64,000 nucleotides of DNA from Timema cristinae (taxonomy: Eukaryota; Arthropoda; Insecta; Phasmatodea; Timematidae): positions 78,769,846 to 78,833,845 of the forward strand of contig JBCFYV010011172.1 in NCBI GenBank assembly GCA_039000515.1, read 5' to 3'. Position 1 is the stretch's first letter. Each line of letters begins with the position of its first letter. Positions 1 through 11,966 of the stretch are shown here, piece after piece. The translations under genes were made by a program, and so were the position numbers. A model generated the notes under the pieces. It was not told the origin of the DNA and ran no database searches. It saw only the letters and a program-made list of their open reading frames with translations.

Positions 1-206
1 ATTGTGAGAAGAAATGGAGGACCTACAGTTTAACGTGGAATCCGAACCATGGTGGAGGCCTGGTATTCCCCACATTCACAATATGTCTTGTCAGAGGTGA
101 AGGAAGGGTTTGGTAATCAGATAAATATGGGCCGGGACCGAGGATTGAACCCCGGACCCCAGCACAAAAGTCCAACACCTTACCCCTAGACCACCAGGTC
201 TCCTAC
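1..206 (-). mobile_element. tRNA-derived SINE, family A, copy 1 (cut by window edge)
   Basis: Read on the minus strand, it starts with a tRNA-like head (CCTGGTGGTCTAGGGGTAAG as A-box region; GGGTTCAATCCTCGGTCC as B box), followed by a body ending in the sequence that opens this window. Three more copies lie at about 52000, 62834 and 63396, and they align over the whole body. The 3' tail of the SINE lies outside the window. The pol III boxes support a SINE; the tRNA of origin is not certain. Confidence 0.85.
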
Positions 207-222
207 CTGAGTCTATAGATGG

Positions 223-580
223 GGCAGAAGGGAGCGCGAATATTTTTACAGTTTTTATAGAATATAAATTGTTTGGCAAAAATAAATAAATCAAATATTT
301 CTCCAGTAGCAACATAGAGTTTAGTTTACTGCACATGCTAATCTCAACCGATCTTGAATATTTCTCAAGGTTGTCCTGGAACTTTGTCAAAACTTTTTAA
401 ATAAAAAGAAAAAGTTTTGACAAAATTCCAGGACACTCTTGACAGATATTTAAGATCTGTTGCTATTGGTATGTGCCAAAAACTAAACTCTATATTGCTA
501 TTGGAGAAATATTTTATCTATTTTGGCAAAAAAAAAAAAAGCTATAAGAAACTGTAAAAATACTCGCGCTCCCTTCTGCC
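223..580. mobile_element. Near-perfect palindromic MITE (358 bp)
   Basis: The sequence folds back on itself around position 401: the left end GGCAGAAGGGAGCGCGAATA is mirrored by the right end, and the match runs almost to the centre (AAAACTTTTT/AAAAAGTTTT). Arms are about 175 bp with small mismatches and a poly-A slip near 530. No ORF is supported. Flanking target duplication could not be fixed. A transcript would be a long hairpin. Typical of foldback or Tc1/mariner-type MITEs; the superfamily is not decided by what I see. Confidence 0.85.
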
Positions 581-590
581 GCACCATAAG

Positions 591-1172
591 GCGGTGCTAT
601 AGCGAGGCGATTCGTATCAAGTGATGCATTAGGTTAATGAGTAGAATTAGTAGCGTGACTGTGGAGTAGTCTTTGAGTGCTATTTCACTGCCTTCACATC
701 TCGCAAGAAATAAACAAGTTATGCCATAATCTTGAGTATCTCGTCTACGAAGCGAGAGAGAATGAAGCTATAAGGAGAAAAGAGAACGAGGATGAAGATA
801 GAGAAAAAGAATGAAAATATAGTTGACCCTGTCTCATGAGAGCTCGAAACCATTTAATGTTATTTTGTGTTTTTTACTGAGAGCTCAACAATTTTGCTTA
901 TTTATAGTTTCTAGTGCCAGTACTTTCCACCAGCAGATTTAACTATATTTTATAACAGCATAGAATTAAGAAAGTGCATTTACTGTAAATTGTATCAGCA
1001 TTCAAAGGAAATAATATGGAAGTGGTTACATTCAGTTGGAGTTTGTTAGCTAAGCAATCTAGTGCACACATCAAGCAAGCACGTGGTAGGAAGAATAGAT
1101 AAGAAAATACATATTTTTATTGTTTAAACACTGGGAACATTTAATTATACTATATATCGTTAGTATTATTAT
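591..1172. other. No gene recognised
   Basis: AT-rich sequence without a convincing ORF, repeat unit or RNA gene on either strand. Confidence 0.5.
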
Positions 1173-1180
1173 ATAGGTAT

Positions 1181-1639
1181 CAGTGGTGGGGCCATGAGGT
1201 ATGGGAGTATTTTAAGCCCCCCTCGTATCCAAATGCTAGAAATCATGTTTACTAATGCGTTTTGAGATACCTTTTTTGGGGGGTTTTTGTTTGTTCTACC
1301 GTTTGATAAATTAAAATAATTTTTACAAACCTAAGGTAACTAATTGTATTTAGTCTCTCTACAATATGGGCTGCCAAATTATTTAGCAGTTCTGTATTTC
1401 ACCACTACATGCGCTCCTTGTGGCCGAAAAATACAAAGATAGTAGCGTGTGACGTGATGAGGAATAGAATTTCTAGAAGCTAGTGTGAACTTTCACTGGT
1501 GTCTACAGCTCATCCCGTATTTTACGAAATTGTTCCATATTTCTAAAGTAGCTGTCCTCAGACAATGAGGTTGGAAAACAAAAAAATTAAGTCCTTTTTT
1601 TTAATAACAATCATAGAATATATCCTGTCTACGCCACTA
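1181..1639. mobile_element. Non-autonomous hAT element (459 bp) with 8-bp target duplication
   Basis: Ends are CAGTGGTGGGGCCATGA on the left and the complement of TAGTGGCGTAGACAGGA on the right, the usual hAT pattern (CAGTGGCG-like, imperfect). They are flanked by the same 8 bp, ATAGGTAT, at 1173-1180 and 1640-1647. An 8-bp duplication is diagnostic of hAT integration. There is no transposase inside, so it was mobilised in trans. Confidence 0.85.
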
Positions 1640-1647
1640 ATAGGTAT

Positions 1648-3104
1648 TGATGCTATTTATCAGAAGGGACAATAGCAGATCACAATCATGAATAATAATA
1701 ATTGTCGTGTGAATTTATGAAAATAATTTTGGTAACTTTAATAACTGTCAAGTACTTTTCTTCCTACTTTTTTTTTATTTGCCAGTGATACGGCAACCTT
1801 ACGAAGTAAGCCTGATGCATATCTAGTTTTTGGCCCGCCACACAGTCTGACGTTGCTGGCAGTCTGACATCAAGGCGTTATAAAGCATGTGATTCCTGGC
1901 GCAAACTATACCTCGATTTTTATGATTTTTTTTTTCCAGATGGATGACACATTTTAAGGGTTAATAGTGCCTGAGACACTCATAGTGAACTCCAAATTCT
2001 ATACATACACTCTTATTTAACGTGAAGACTATACTTGTAACTTAAATATGATTTGAGCCACACCAATGGGACAAGTCTGGTTTGCCTATGACAATGAGGG
2101 GGGAGGGGTGGGGGGTTGAATCTTAGTCAGGTGAACTGACATGTTTCTTCCTCAATAGTTTATCACTCTTCTTCAATGTAAAAATGATGGCTTCAGCTAA
2201 AATTTTCTAATTTTCTCTATTTGTTGCGATTATTTCGGATGGGTAGTAAGGCGTGGAGCACGGATGAGATAATAATTATTATGCCTGACCCATCCTAACT
2301 TTATTAATATAGATATTGGGAGAGCCCCGTGAGGAGGAAGGGGGGGGGGGGATAGTGAAATGTGGGGTAGGAAAAATGAAACCAATGTGAATTGAAAAAG
2401 TATTCCAAAAGTAGTAATCTTTTCTTCAAAGCTCTTGAAACCTCTTTTTGTATTATCCAACGTGTTTGACCATAGTCTGTATGTTTGTAGCAAAATATAA
2501 TAGTTTATTAGTCATATTAGTTTTAGTTATAGTTTGTCACTAAATGTCAATATGCAGTGACAAGGTCAGGTACTTAACCAAGGGTGGCTAGGGCTCTGGG
2601 GTATGGAACCCCTTCCTAGTGAAATGTCAACAAATCCTACATTTACAAAAATTTAGTAATTTTTTAAATATACTCAATAATGTAGATACGCAATTATTAT
2701 TGAATTGTAGATTATTGCAGCACTATCTATGACGTAAGTGGTCGTTTGTGCTATACAGTTTCTTGAGGTACTGTTTATTAGCTTTATGAAGCCTACTGTT
2801 TTATTGGCCTACTACATCACAAATCATGTTGAATCACTGATATGATTGACAAGTGAGTCGAAAGGGTGGGGAGGGTTCGGGGTTCCAGCTAAAGGTATTG
2901 TAACATTTTTAACGGGCCCATTTAGAAAATAAGATTTCTAATCTCTTGGTGATTGAGCTCAATGAGACTCACCCTCATCCTCTATTCATTACGAAATTGG
3001 ATTATTGATACCAGTACGCGCCTGGTCATAAATACCTGATTCAGGTCAGAGGTACCTGATTCAATCTTTAATGATACCTATAAAAATACAATTTGGATGT
3101 ATAC
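1648..3104. other. Non-coding, several G-runs, no gene recognised
   Basis: Contains long G/T and G-rich runs (about 2098-2115, 2340-2350, 2866-2882) but no supported ORF. A short GGATGGGTAGTAAGGCG at 2236 resembles the shared 3' tail of the SINEs described elsewhere in this window. Confidence 0.4.
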
Positions 3105-3218
3105 CTTTCATGGTAGGAAGGAATGCCTGAAAATTATTTTTTTCTTACCAAAATTCTACTATATTGTAGAATTCTGATGGAGGAAAAAGCCTTTCAGACC
3201 ACCCTTCCTATCATGAAC
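3105..3218. repeat. Palindromic interspersed repeat, copy 1
   Basis: Two arms of about 52 bp (left begins TTCATGGTAGGAAGGAATG, right ends CTTCCTATCATGAA) meet at GTAGAATTCT/AGAATTCTAC around 3165. A second copy with the same layout lies at 30955-31064. No coding capacity. Confidence 0.75.
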
Positions 3219-4321
3219 AGGGTTTAGTTTGCCCAGTTCCCTGATAGTCAACTTCCACTCTCTACAACCCTCCGAGTCTGATGCTGGATTAATTATTTGA
3301 TACGCGCCTTACTACACGTTCTGGCTTTACGAATTCAACTATTTCAATGTTGTGGGGATGAGGAAGGAAGAATATGGAAGAAATGTAACCTCATTCATGT
3401 GGAAGGAGGGTGGAAAATCATGTGAGAACACTAAACTAGGGTGGGATTCAAGTCTCAACCTCCCCGACACGAACAACTCAGTATCTGATACCAGTGGGAG
3501 TGACGCCTTAAAGCTTAGATAATCGATGTTGGTCCAAGGTTAGTTCATAGACATACGCGAGAATAACGTGACATTTCCTGTGACTGTTTGAATTAGCTCA
3601 CACACGAGTGTCAACACAGGCTCTTTGTTAGCGGCCAGTGGCCACTCACAGCAGCCCCATCAACTGGACATTGGTCCGATAGCAAAAGAGAGATTGAAGA
3701 TGTGGTGACCTTGACGGACATTCCTTCCAAGGTACGATGAAGGTCGGACCAGAGTTAGGCTCGGGGCGTTATTCCGTCACTGCACCATCCACATAGACAC
3801 AGACCTTTCACACTGGATTTCAGTGACTTTAGCAACTACCACAAATTGTTCTTCCTACCAAAATCAGGGTATAGCTTACTATTTTCTCATCTTTATGTAA
3901 CACCAGCCTTATTCTCCCGAGAATAAAGGCGGGTACACAATATTTTAATTTAAATATAAAATACCCAAAAACAAATAAACAATAATTGCAGAGGAGCCGA
4001 TAGGACCGTCATATGATGAATAGGCCGTTCTCCGGCATATAGGTCATTCTGCTTCCATGAACCCACTCTACAAATATTATTTAGGATACTCAAAATTTAG
4101 CCGATATCAGGGTAGAGGACGGGACATATTTCATTCAATTAGACTTCTATAAGAGAAGAGAAGCATTAACATAAGATATTAAATAATTTATTTTGATTCA
4201 TATTATAATTAAGAAAAGGTTAATATTAAGCAATAAGAACATTTCATAAAAATAAACATATGTGTACATAAGAAGAAAAATACCATTTGTTTTTTTAACA
4301 ATCCCCTCAATTTAAAAGAAG

Positions 4322-4324
<3 letters not shown>

Positions 4325-4363
<39 letters not shown>
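4325..4363. repeat. (AT)n microsatellite
   Basis: About 19 uninterrupted AT dinucleotides followed by an AT-rich stretch. Confidence 0.95.
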
Positions 4364-4368
<5 letters not shown>

Positions 4369-4417
4369 ATATATTTGAAATATAGCAACAATGGGTCTCA
4401 CTAATCACCCAAAATTA

Positions 4418-4454
<37 letters not shown>

Positions 4455-4455
4455 T
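4418..4455. repeat. (AAT)n microsatellite
   Basis: About 12 AAT trinucleotides. Confidence 0.95.
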
Positions 4456-4805
4456 ATAAAATTATTAGAAAAGCAATAACGATGGGTCTGCACAATCACC
4501 CTGCTCAGCGACCATCCTCAATAGTATTAAAGCTTGTTTATAATAAATACAGTGTAATGGTCTTTTCTCGTTAAAATAAATGTACTTTAGCACAAATAAA
4601 CATATTACAAAAGGGGGATAGCCAAAAATATTAAAGAGTAATAACCTAATTTACTGCCAAATGGGCTCTAATTTTTGTTTTTACCTAAATCTAGCATTTA
4701 CAAAACCTCGACATATTATGCCTTATGGGGTATGAAGTATAACAGGCCATACAAAAACTTGGGAACATTTAGTCGTAGCAACATTTGCCGGACGGGCTAT
4801 AATAT

Positions 4806-4810
<5 letters not shown>

Positions 4811-4852
<42 letters not shown>
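4811..4852. repeat. (AT)n microsatellite
   Basis: About 21 TA/AT dinucleotides. Confidence 0.95.
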
Positions 4853-4856
<4 letters not shown>

Positions 4857-5222
4857 GTATAAAGTTAATACATTCAAAAAAATTAATGACGTCTCACGCC
4901 ATACGGGGTATACATTATGTGCACTAATAGTCCTACTCAAAAAATCAAAACTCCTTAAAGAAATATCACATCCATTTCCCTGATATTAGTCCGAGTATAA
5001 TTTACCATACTTAATCCAACCTATAACAAGATCGAGGTTATATACATTATCCCCAACAATGATTATATAATTTAAATAAATAATAATATTTATGACCGAA
5101 AAGTAATTTTGACAATATAAAAGTCAAAACGTAATTTATACCTTATGAACATCCTTGACACCAAGATGTGTCGTCCAAGGACGGTATCCTGACAAGAGTG
5201 ATTACCATACGCACAGCACAGG

Positions 5223-5266
5223 TGTATATATATATATATATATATAATATATATATATATATATTA
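5223..5266. repeat. (AT)n microsatellite, interrupted
   Basis: Two blocks of TA dinucleotides separated by a single-base phase shift. Confidence 0.95.
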
Positions 5267-5869
5267 ATATTAAGCTCTATCTCTGAGAGGGGGAGAGAGG
5301 GGTTAGCACAAACAAAGGAGAACAAGAAACAAAGAAGAGAGAGACGGGGTGGTAATACAACGGGTAGAAATATCGACAAGCTTGGTGAACGATCTAGAAC
5401 AATACTTTATCAATACGTCACCTTCTTGAACTGCAACGTCACAGAGTTCCCAGTATGCCTTGGGTGAAGTCAGAGTTCAGTCTGTTGCATTTTTCACACA
5501 GTTAGTACGTGTGCAACTTTTATCGTGTTTTGAGGTGCTCGTGGGGGAATCGATGGGGGAGGCACAACAATCAAAATGGGACCTAGGTGAGTTGAATCCA
5601 TCTAATGTAGGCGTAGTTGAAATTATATTGTCCTTTTTTATTGTTTTTTGCTTTTAAATTGTGTAGCTTTTATACGATATACGCTACAAATATAACAAAA
5701 CTAGAGGCTAGACCTTACAAAATACCGGTGGTCCCCGTAGCTTTAAAAAAAATCAACTTAACCACATGAATGAATAGAGACATAAAAATATCCCATATAT
5801 AAACAACTACCCCAAATCGTCTTCCCTTTAGCCACTACTGCGAGTAGCTATTAAACATTTTCGAGATGC

Positions 5870-8180
5870 AGCAGATTTTCGAGAGTGCATTTTGTTTCCT
5901 CGGAAAGTTGCTGTTCGTCATTTAACGATGACTGCAAACGTTTAGTATTTGAAAAGAGTTTGATCACATTGTTCAATAAATTCTTTCTACTATAGTATCT
6001 GCATGGCCTCACAGAGTATACAAATTACTCGCATTCCCTGAGAATAATGATTTCCATTTAAAGCACTTTCTGCTAAACCTGGTCCGATTGTCTCAGTTTT
6101 AACTAGAATTTAAAGATCTCTGCTGTTTTTCAAATACAGTCCATAGCATGATATTATTATTTTTTGAAGAGAAAATCCTCTTAGAGCAAGAAATATATTT
6201 GAAAATCTCTCTTGGTGAAGAAGTTGCAGTTCTTTGGCTATATGATATACACCTTCATCACAACACAAAGAGCCCTCTGGAACATTTAATTGAAGCAACA
6301 TATCTTGAAAATCTACCATTGTGTATAAATTGGATCATACTGTGTTGCAGGATAAGGTAGTATTGGAGTAATTCCAGTGAGTGTTCTGTGAGGTGGATGC
6401 TGGTACAATACACTCATGAAAGTTTTCCTTGATGGTATTTCTACTTCTTCATGCAAATCAACGCCAGAGACATTAAATGCTATAAAAAATTTTGAGAGAA
6501 ACCAAATAAGATCCAAATTCCTTCCCGGTCTTCTAGTTTCAGATGATAAGTTCAAGTCATTGCTTGGTATGAAATCAGTTGGAATAGTACATTTTTTTTT
6601 TACTTACCTTAGCTAAACAACTGCTGCGCTTTTATGTTATCTAGAGTTCATAATTTCACATCAATACCAAAAATTCCTGCGTTGTTTTCTAGATGATCAT
6701 TGCTTTCTGAAATTACTTCTGGCTCTGTAAATGACACTTGATGATCTTGGAACAAAACTAGGACGGTGTCAGGTGTTCCACTCATACCTGAAAGTGTTGC
6801 TTCTTCCCTATCGAAATTGTCCATAGCACCACGGACAGAAATGCTGGGCTTTATTAAAGGTGGTATTGGGACACGGTGCCCTTCAGCTCTGATGATAGTT
6901 TTGTTTGCCAGCATTTGGTCTTGCCGCAAAACTTCATCATTAGTACAACACATTCCGTGATGGTTAAACATATTGATTAGTGATTTAGAGCGACTTATAT
7001 TATGTATTGCTTGAGCATTGGCCACGTGAAGAGGAGTTTTTTTTTTTCACCATTGTGAATCAAAAAATATACAACCTGAAACAAAGTGTCACATTTTCGG
7101 TGAACATATGCTGATTCAAAATATGGAGGTGCAATTTTTTTAAAAGAACGGTTGCCTGTAAGTTGGAGGTGACTGCTCATATTTGAGTTGAGAAACTTTT
7201 AAATCATTTTTATCTGAAAATTGTCCTTCTGAATTCAAGTTATATTCATTTTCTTCTTCAATAAGTAGAGTAGCATATTTCTTGACTTCATCAGAAGATC
7301 TAACTTTACAACAATAATAATGAAATCAGTGGATACATAAACAAGCTGAGAAAGAAATCTTTCTCTTAGGTAAGAAAAACATATATTCTTATCATATACG
7401 TCACTTAGCATAGATTTTATGGTTTTGTTTGATGTATTAAAGGAAGGATTTTGTTTATTAAATTCTGCCTGAAGGTTGGACAGAGTAACCTTTAGATTAA
7501 AAACTCAACTTTTGGATAAATTGTCGTAAAACACCGTCAGTCTAAGCTTTTTTACTGGATGAATATTCATGATTACTAACAGTGGTTTTATAATTATTTA
7601 TGTAAGTTTTCAGGCACACATTATGGTACATTATGTTTTCTGCAAATACACTTGTTTTATCCTCTAATATACATATTTCCTCAAAAATATTATCTTTAAA
7701 TAATCTAGTTGTGCCTAAAACGCTTTGTACTCTCCCTTCTTCACAGATTCGAAATAATTTGATGTAACCTTTTCTTTTTTTGATGGAATATAACACACAC
7801 CGTAGACAGTAGATTCCGATCACTTATTCTAACATTTTTTTAAGGTCTCCTGTATCATTTGAAGCCTGAGAGGAATAGTTATGTTCAGAATAATCTGCGT
7901 TTCTTGTTACTCTTTGTGCCTTTAATATAGAATAAGGCCTGTAACATACCATATGATAGAGAAAGAAAATCAGATTCTTTGTAAAGTGTATTGAGAGGGC
8001 CATCATTAAAAAATGCACTTGCATCTTTTATTTCCTTTCTCACAGAGTCAGTTTCATATAATGATTATTTTCCCTTTAAACTTCAAACAACACAAATTTC
8101 ACAAGATTCTTTGATTTTCTTACGAGATGATGAACGTTCCAATCCTAGCGTCTGCATTTTTTTACTTCTTGCTTAGTCAT
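5870..8180 (-). pseudogene. Decayed repeat-encoded protein of an unnamed family
   Basis: Pieces in all three minus frames form one protein in order. About 8100-7980 gives a Cys-containing start (ESCEICVV) and then VRKEIKDASAFFNDGPLN. 7823-7542 holds KLFRICEEGRVQSVLGTTRL and a YHNVCLKTYI stretch that could bind zinc. 7500-7300 is NLQAEFNKQNPSFNT. 7025-6648 has NISRSKSLINMFNHHGMC, LRQDQMLANKTI and AMDNFDREEATLSG. 6555-6313 is ETRRPGRNLDLIWFLSKFF. 6319-6110 has VDFQDMLLQL and CDEGVYHIAKELQLL. About 6090-5990 is GPGLAESALNGNHYSQGMR. I recall proteins of this layout as uncharacterised, high-copy ORFs in invertebrate genomes; I know no accepted family name or function. Stops and frameshifts show it is dead. 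No TIRs or LTRs were found around it. Confidence 0.6.
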
Positions 8181-9779
8181 AGACCTATTTAGAACATGCA
8201 GCAAATAAATCATAGCTGTATACATTTTATAAATATTTAAATAGGTTGGTTTAATAATTATATGGTTTTTCTTCACATGAAATTGAAAGAAAATTATTTG
8301 ATTTACTATAGAATTACTCTCTCTGTTCCTCTTATAAAACTTTTGACCTTTTAAATGTTTTCAGCAGAATTTATTACATTTAAAATGACACATAACACTT
8401 CCATATTTGGCACAGAAATTGAATTTAAATGATTTTTTTTCGAAAAAACAAGATGGTGGCAAAATCTAAAAAAATGACCATGAGATATACCATGTAACCA
8501 ATTTTATTGACATTTTATGGATTTTATAAATTGTCTAAAAAAATAAACCCTCTGCTTCTCAAACTCCAACAGAATATTCTCAGCTCCTAGGCTACAACCT
8601 CATTACTAAATACCCAACTATCGCGTATATTTGACCGGTTAGTCAGCCAGTAAGCAATAACACGAGTAAAGCCCTTAAAAAGGAAACACATGGAGACCCT
8701 TAAGACAAATTATGTAAACTGACTCCCAAAATACCCCTTTCCTACTTGTGTCCTACTCTCAGCATACTGCTAAATGATGAAGAAAAGTACACTATGTAGA
8801 ATAGTACAAGGAGAACAATTCTTAGATTGGGAACTGTAACGAGTTACATATAACAGCTACAAACAAATGGGGTAACACTTACCCTCGGCCCCGTTGGACT
8901 CGAATTCAGGTATCGTGAGAACTGATCATCTCTCGCCAACACAGAAATTCCATAGACTAAACGGAGCCGTCAATCTATAGCCAACTTTAGAAGAAAGTCA
9001 CGCCCGAAAGAGAACAACTGAAGGCGGTTCGGTGCGCTTAGTTGCCGCTTCCTCCGCCAGGGCCATTCTCAAAGCTTCTAGTTCTATGGATGGCCAGAAG
9101 AGTCCCCGTCCCATCCCCTCCTTTCTCCCTCCTATCCTCCCCACTCTCTGTGAACATGGCTGTCCGTTTTCGCTATATATTGGGATGTTTTAATAGTATT
9201 GTCACTAATTGCACCATAGGCTAACTGAGGTTAAGGCGACAGCTTAGACTGTGACTTAACTGTGTTTATCAAAATTCTTTTTCAGCTTAACATGCGTGAT
9301 CTCATTCAAAATTACTGATTCAGACTTAATATTTATAATTGTCAAATTTGGGATGGGTTTATTTTTGGTATCTACGGGGTTATGTTGTATCCTCATCCTC
9401 ATTATTCTCAACTTAGTTAAGGAACTCATTTAGGGACTTTAACTTTGAGTTCGCGTTTTTTCTCTATTTTTCGTGAGAGTAGCGCATGCTAATTGTTGAC
9501 ATTTTTAATGTAATATTGATTGCCTTGGTTGCCTAAGGCAGTCCAAAGGGAGGCTGATTGCCACTAATTTGTGTGAACTATTTATGACTCTATTTGTGGT
9601 AATTCATTGATAGGCTGGGGACTTATATTCGACGCAGTTGTATTTACTTTATGATGCGCGTCAACTTTGTTTTAATTGCATGATATTCTCTTGGTATTGT
9701 ACTCTATACCACATCTCCCTATATAGTCACAAGCTTACTCGCTAGGACTGAAATGGTTAGCATAGAAATCTTGTAGACT
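8181..9779. other. Non-coding, no gene recognised
   Basis: Moderately mixed composition. On the minus strand near 8905-8925 there is a B-box-like ATTCGAGTCC, possibly a SINE scrap. The small ORF at 9042-9224 is proline/serine-rich low complexity and I do not support it as a gene. Confidence 0.4.
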
Positions 9780-10529
9780 ACATAATGGTACACAAATGCC
9801 TACATCCTAAATTAACAAATGTGAAGGTCATACCAAGTGTAAATCTAGAAGGATATCACAGGCTGGTTGAAGCAGATGTCAAGAGACTCCAACTAGGCAA
9901 AGCGACGAGCAGTCGAACTAATTACTAGAATCAAGTGTTGGAAACTGTCAGATGAAGTGATGAGAGAAGCATTTCAAGACACAGTAAAGATGTATCCACC
10001 CAAGGATGAAGTAAGAACAGTGGAAGATAAATGGAGAAGATTCAGATAGCAGAAGAAAGGACGTGTGGAAGAACATCAATAAATAGGAATTAGAAGGAAA
10101 TGCCATGGTGAAATGAGTGCATAGCATATTCTGTAAACAGGAAAAACAAAGCTTGGAGAGGGTGATTTCAAGACCAAACAGCAGAGAAGGAGGAAAAATC
10201 GAAACGTTTAGCCAAAGCAGCGGGAAAATTAACAACGTTTGCGAAGGAGAAATCTTGGGGAGAGATCGTTGGGAAACTAAAGGACAATTACAAAGGAGAC
10301 AAGAAAATGTTTTATGAGACAGTAAAAATAAGACAAAGCCAATAGAGATGCCGACTAGAGTACTGGATACAGCTGGGGAGAAGTCTAGTGAAGAGAAGAG
10401 GAGTTAATAAAAACATGGAAATCTTAATTTAAGGAATTATTGGAGGGAACAGACATAAATAGTGGAGGAGAAATGAGAAAAACCGTAGTTACAAAGAGGA
10501 GATAGATGAATTTCATATGTGAGACTTAA

Positions 10530-11101
10530 TAAAAGGAATTAGTGCCTAATGGCTTGGAAATATATAGTAAGACAGTGTAGAAACACTGTACAATAATGTA
10601 AAGTAATTGATAATGAAGGAAGCCAATCTGAAAGGATAGTTAGGTTAGGTCTATATAGAAAAAGTAATGTCTTCTCCTCTCAAACTATTGCACTATATTA
10701 CACTTCACACATTGTTGAATTTTCGGAGATGTACCTTTATCATTAGAAGAGACACATCCTTGGTTGTTTGTATGTTTTCAATGTGTCTCTTCTAATGAAG
10801 AAGAAGAGACACATTGAAAACATACAAACAACCAAGGATGTGTCTCTTCTAATGAAGAAGAAGAGACACATTGAAAACATACAAACAACCAAGGATGTGT
10901 CTCTTCTAATGATAAAGGAACATCTCCGAAAATCCAACAATCTGTGAAGTGTAATATAGTGCAATAGTTTGAGAATAGAATAAATTAAGAGAGAAGTTTG
11001 TTTTTATATCTAGGCTTAACCTAACTATCCGTTCAGGTTGGCTTCCTTCACTATCAATTACTTTACATTATTGTACAGTGTTTATACGCTGTCTTATAAT
11101 A
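10530..11101. mobile_element. Large foldback element inserted in LINE A
   Basis: Inverted arms of about 180-250 bp: left AAACACTGTACAATAATGTA onward, mirrored by TACATTATTGTACAGTGTTT near 11062-11081. Between the arms is a 55-60 bp unit bounded by GAAGAGACACA and TGTGTCTCTTC that occurs once in one orientation (10745-10800) and twice in the other (10800-10912). The whole is flanked by a 16-bp direct repeat, CATATGTGAGACTTAA (10514-10529 and 11102-11117), that lies in LINE sequence. About 33 bp on the left are not mirrored. No ORF of note. Confidence 0.8.
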
Positions 11102-11373
11102 CATATGTGAGACTTAAGAGATATCAGTGAGGGAGCTACCTTATGGAAGATCACCAAGAAAATATAAAATAACGGTGGAAATGATAAAAGCAACATGAGC
11201 TTTGGGATTACAGTGGTTATACCGAGTGATGTGATCAGTATGGAAAGAAAGAAAAATAACAGAAAATTGGAGGAAAAGGGTTATGTGCCCATATATAAAC
11301 GAGGAACAAGCCAAAATGTGAAAATAACAGGGTGACTACATTACTGTGCTACTATCTGAAATTATATGAAAAA

Positions 11374-11966
11374 ATTAGTCCTGTAAGAGCATAATTATTT
11401 TAAGGTTTATTCTGGCAGGAGGTTAACCCACGCTTATACATTTCCTTGGAAGTCAAGAGTATTGGGTTGCCATTCTGTTGAGAGTAGCATATAGCTCATA
11501 TAGCTTGCATCCTGTTGACGAGCGAGCACGGTGTGACCTATGGACCTTCTGACTCGTGTGACTCGAGATCAGCATGTTTGTGTGTGAGAAGAACAGACGT
11601 TGTTGATCGCTGGAAGCTATGCTGGACGCATGTGTGGGAAGTTGCGTGAGACGAGCAAACATGTAGTCGAGGGTTCACCCCGGCCGGAGGGTCGATCCCG
11701 GGTATCTAGGTAGTTTTCACGAGTCCCGTCATCGCGCGTGCTCCCTCGTCACGGGGAATTACCTCTTTTCTATGTAGTAGCTTAGTATCTATCTAGAGTA
11801 ATAAACTGATCTTCTGGGACTAACTTGCTAGCCTCATTCCCCACGAACTATCCATCCCAACCCCTACCGCTCGGGGTCCATCCTGCCCATGTAACCCCCT
11901 AGGGTGTTCCGGTAGTATAGTAGTTAGGGTTGGCTACCGGGCACCCAAATAATAGGGACGTTAAAG
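11374..11966. mobile_element. GC-richer insertion of unknown type in LINE A
   Basis: It separates LINE motif YYLKLYEK from EEQCGFRQRR, so it is an insertion. It is clearly richer in GC than its surroundings, contains AGTAATAAACTG (a possible poly-A signal) and a B-box-like GGGTCGATCCCGGG near 11687. No coding frame, no clear terminal repeats or target duplication. A solo LTR or a SINE-like element are both possible. Confidence 0.45.

Larger units (their letters stand above)
3219..5868. other. Non-coding, microsatellite-rich
   Basis: No ORF here resembles a protein; the apparent ones run through (AT)n tracts that translate as IYIYIY. Besides the microsatellites listed separately, two partial direct repeats of a sequence like AGCAATAACGATGGGTCT occur at 4383 and 4472. 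A sequence near 3297-3325 (CGCCTTACTACACGTTCTGG) resembles the complement of the SINE tail. Confidence 0.5.

Noticed and set aside
4675..5467. ORFs of 78-102 codons on both strands
   Set aside because: They owe their length to (AT)n tracts read as IYIYIY; no protein-like composition outside.
9042..9224. Small secreted or proline-rich peptide gene
   Set aside because: Low-complexity PPP/SSP start, no signal peptide pattern, no conservation evidence.
11453..11662. 69-codon ORF on the minus strand
   Set aside because: Lies in the insertion within LINE A; Ser/Thr/His-rich with no similarity recognised.
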